The translations under genes were made by a program, and so were the position numbers. From JANYJA01 sp038229055 (lineage in GTDB: Bacteria; Acidobacteriota; Terriglobia; Bryobacterales; Bryobacteraceae), in assembly GCA_038229055.1 (NCBI GenBank), contig JBBROU010000052.1, forward strand, positions 1 to 32,806: a stretch of DNA of 32,806 nucleotides. The letters run 5' to 3'. A model generated the notes under the pieces. That model made no database searches. It worked only from the letters and a program-made list of their open reading frames with translations, and was not told the DNA's origin. Positions 32,384-32,806 of the stretch are shown piece by piece (position 1 is the first letter of the stretch; each line of letters begins with the position of its first letter).

Positions 32384-32413
32384 ATAATTGCGTTGTTACT
32401 GCGAAATTGTCAA
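32384..32413 (-). promoter_or_regulatory. Possible sigma-70 type promoter of rpmF-plsX
   Basis: On the minus strand a perfect -35 box TTGACA (32413-32408) is followed after 18 nt by AATTAT (32389-32384), a 4-of-6 match to the -10 consensus. The mRNA would start about 10 nt ahead of the rpmF ATG and would include its Shine-Dalgarno. It sits between the yceD stop and rpmF and could uncouple L32 from YceD. Confidence 0.45.
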
Positions 32414-32418
32414 TAGCG

Positions 32419-32806
32419 CTACAGGCTGCGCAGAGCGCTCCAGCGGTCGTCGGCGGGCACTTCCACGCACGCACACCCGCTCTCGTTGCGGTTCTTGCCG
32501 CACACGGCGCAGATGCCCAGGCACTCTTCCTTGCAGATGCGCTGCATTGGCAGTTGCAGCAGCACCTGTTCGGCCAAGATGTCGTTCAGCTCGATTCCCG
32601 CTCCCTGATAAAATCCAATCTCCGCCGCCGCCGCGTCGATCGCGATTTCGTCTTCATCGGCCACCTTCGCGGAGGGCTCGTAGAACAGATCGAAGGCTTG
32701 GTCGATCCCGTACTGGGCGGTTCCCAGGCAGCGATCACAATCCGCCTCCATGGTCACCGTCAACCGCCCCTTAATCCGCACCTCGCCATCGCTGTGCGGC
32801 AGCAAC
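32419..32806 (-). CDS. yceD: YceD/DUF177 family protein (5' end cut by right edge)
   Basis: The visible 128-129 residues are the C-terminal part of a DUF177/YceD protein, a family linked to 23S rRNA or ribosome assembly in bacteria and to plastid rRNA processing in plants. Visible motifs are EADCDRCLG with its CxxC, the middle DEIAIDAAAAEIGFYQG, the segment ELNDILAEQVLLQLPMQRIC, and the Cys-rich end CKEECLGICAVCGKNRNESG followed by CAC. The family is usually about 160-180 residues, so roughly 40 N-terminal residues lie beyond the window; the TTG near the edge is unlikely to be the real start. Its place ahead of rpmF-plsX is conserved. Confidence 0.9.
   Translation of the reverse strand, partial: LLPHSDGEVRIKGRLTVTMEADCDRCLGTAQYGIDQAFDLFYEPSAKVADEDEIAIDAAAAEIGFYQGAGIELNDILAEQVLLQLPMQRICKEECLGICAVCGKNRNESGCACVEVPADDRWSALRSL

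Noticed and set aside
1..32806. CRISPR arrays, insertion sequences, phage genes, rRNA or tRNA genes, restriction systems
   Set aside because: I looked for regularly spaced repeats, transposase motifs, terminal inverted repeats and conserved RNA segments and saw none.

Overview
The window is a continuous piece of a GC-rich bacterial chromosome that most likely belongs to the Acidobacteriota, probably a Solibacter/Bryobacter relative. The best lineage markers are a secreted VWFA-related protein of the Acidobacterial type (20020-21042) and a matrixin-like protease ending in the Solibacter-type C-terminal domain known as TIGR03437 (7489-9495). An Lpt export cluster shows a diderm envelope. I see no rRNA, tRNA, CRISPR array, intact insertion sequence or phage module. 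These family names come from recognising motifs in the translations; no database was searched.

Layout. (1) 1-6241, minus strand: DUF507, ribokinase, two tandem paralogous secreted beta-propeller proteins, then metK and ahcY (the SAM/SAH methyl cycle) and the beginning of an exported protein cut by the left edge, with a frame anomaly at its start. (2) 6345-7474, plus strand: nitroreductase-like and DUF1697 genes, overlapping. (3) 7489-10034, minus strand: a secreted 180-residue protein translationally coupled to the matrixin-like protease. (4) 10206-10568, minus strand: DUF2237; divergent from it, 10636-16526, is a plus-strand cluster of a large LptC/LptA-like protein, lptB, rpoN, hpf and rapZ. 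This resembles the proteobacterial lpt-rpoN-hpf-ptsN-rapZ cluster without ptsN. (5) 16618-21042, plus strand: an unrecognised 1127-residue exported protein with an N-terminal TPR-like part, followed by the VWFA-related protein. (6) 21052-24769: a frameshifted, partnerless gluconate 2-dehydrogenase subunit 3-like gene, a possible tiny ORF, a baeRF3-like gene, about 670 bp of gene-poor and perhaps decayed DNA, and a HipA-like kinase overlapping a DUF3037 gene. (7) 24814-27536, plus strand: an OafA-type acyltransferase and an unrecognised cysteine-rich secreted protein. (8) 27556-32806, minus strand: yceD (cut by the right edge), rpmF, plsX, a DsbD-like protein with two thioredoxin-like domains, and a type II NADH dehydrogenase, nearly all abutting or overlapping.

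How the genes work together. Most of the window is housekeeping: methyl-cycle enzymes, LPS export, sigma-54 and ribosome hibernation, phospholipid initiation with L32, and periplasmic thiol redox with respiration. The accessory interest lies in 20-25 kb and in the secreted proteins. Several starts (6345, 10636, 13694, 23623, 24814) have no evident Shine-Dalgarno but carry a TAnnnT hexamer 5-9 nt ahead of the start codon, as expected of leaderless transcripts. The strongest candidates for something not well described are the HipA-like/DUF3037 pair, the duplicated propeller genes, the DsbD double-thioredoxin fusion and the large unknown secreted proteins.
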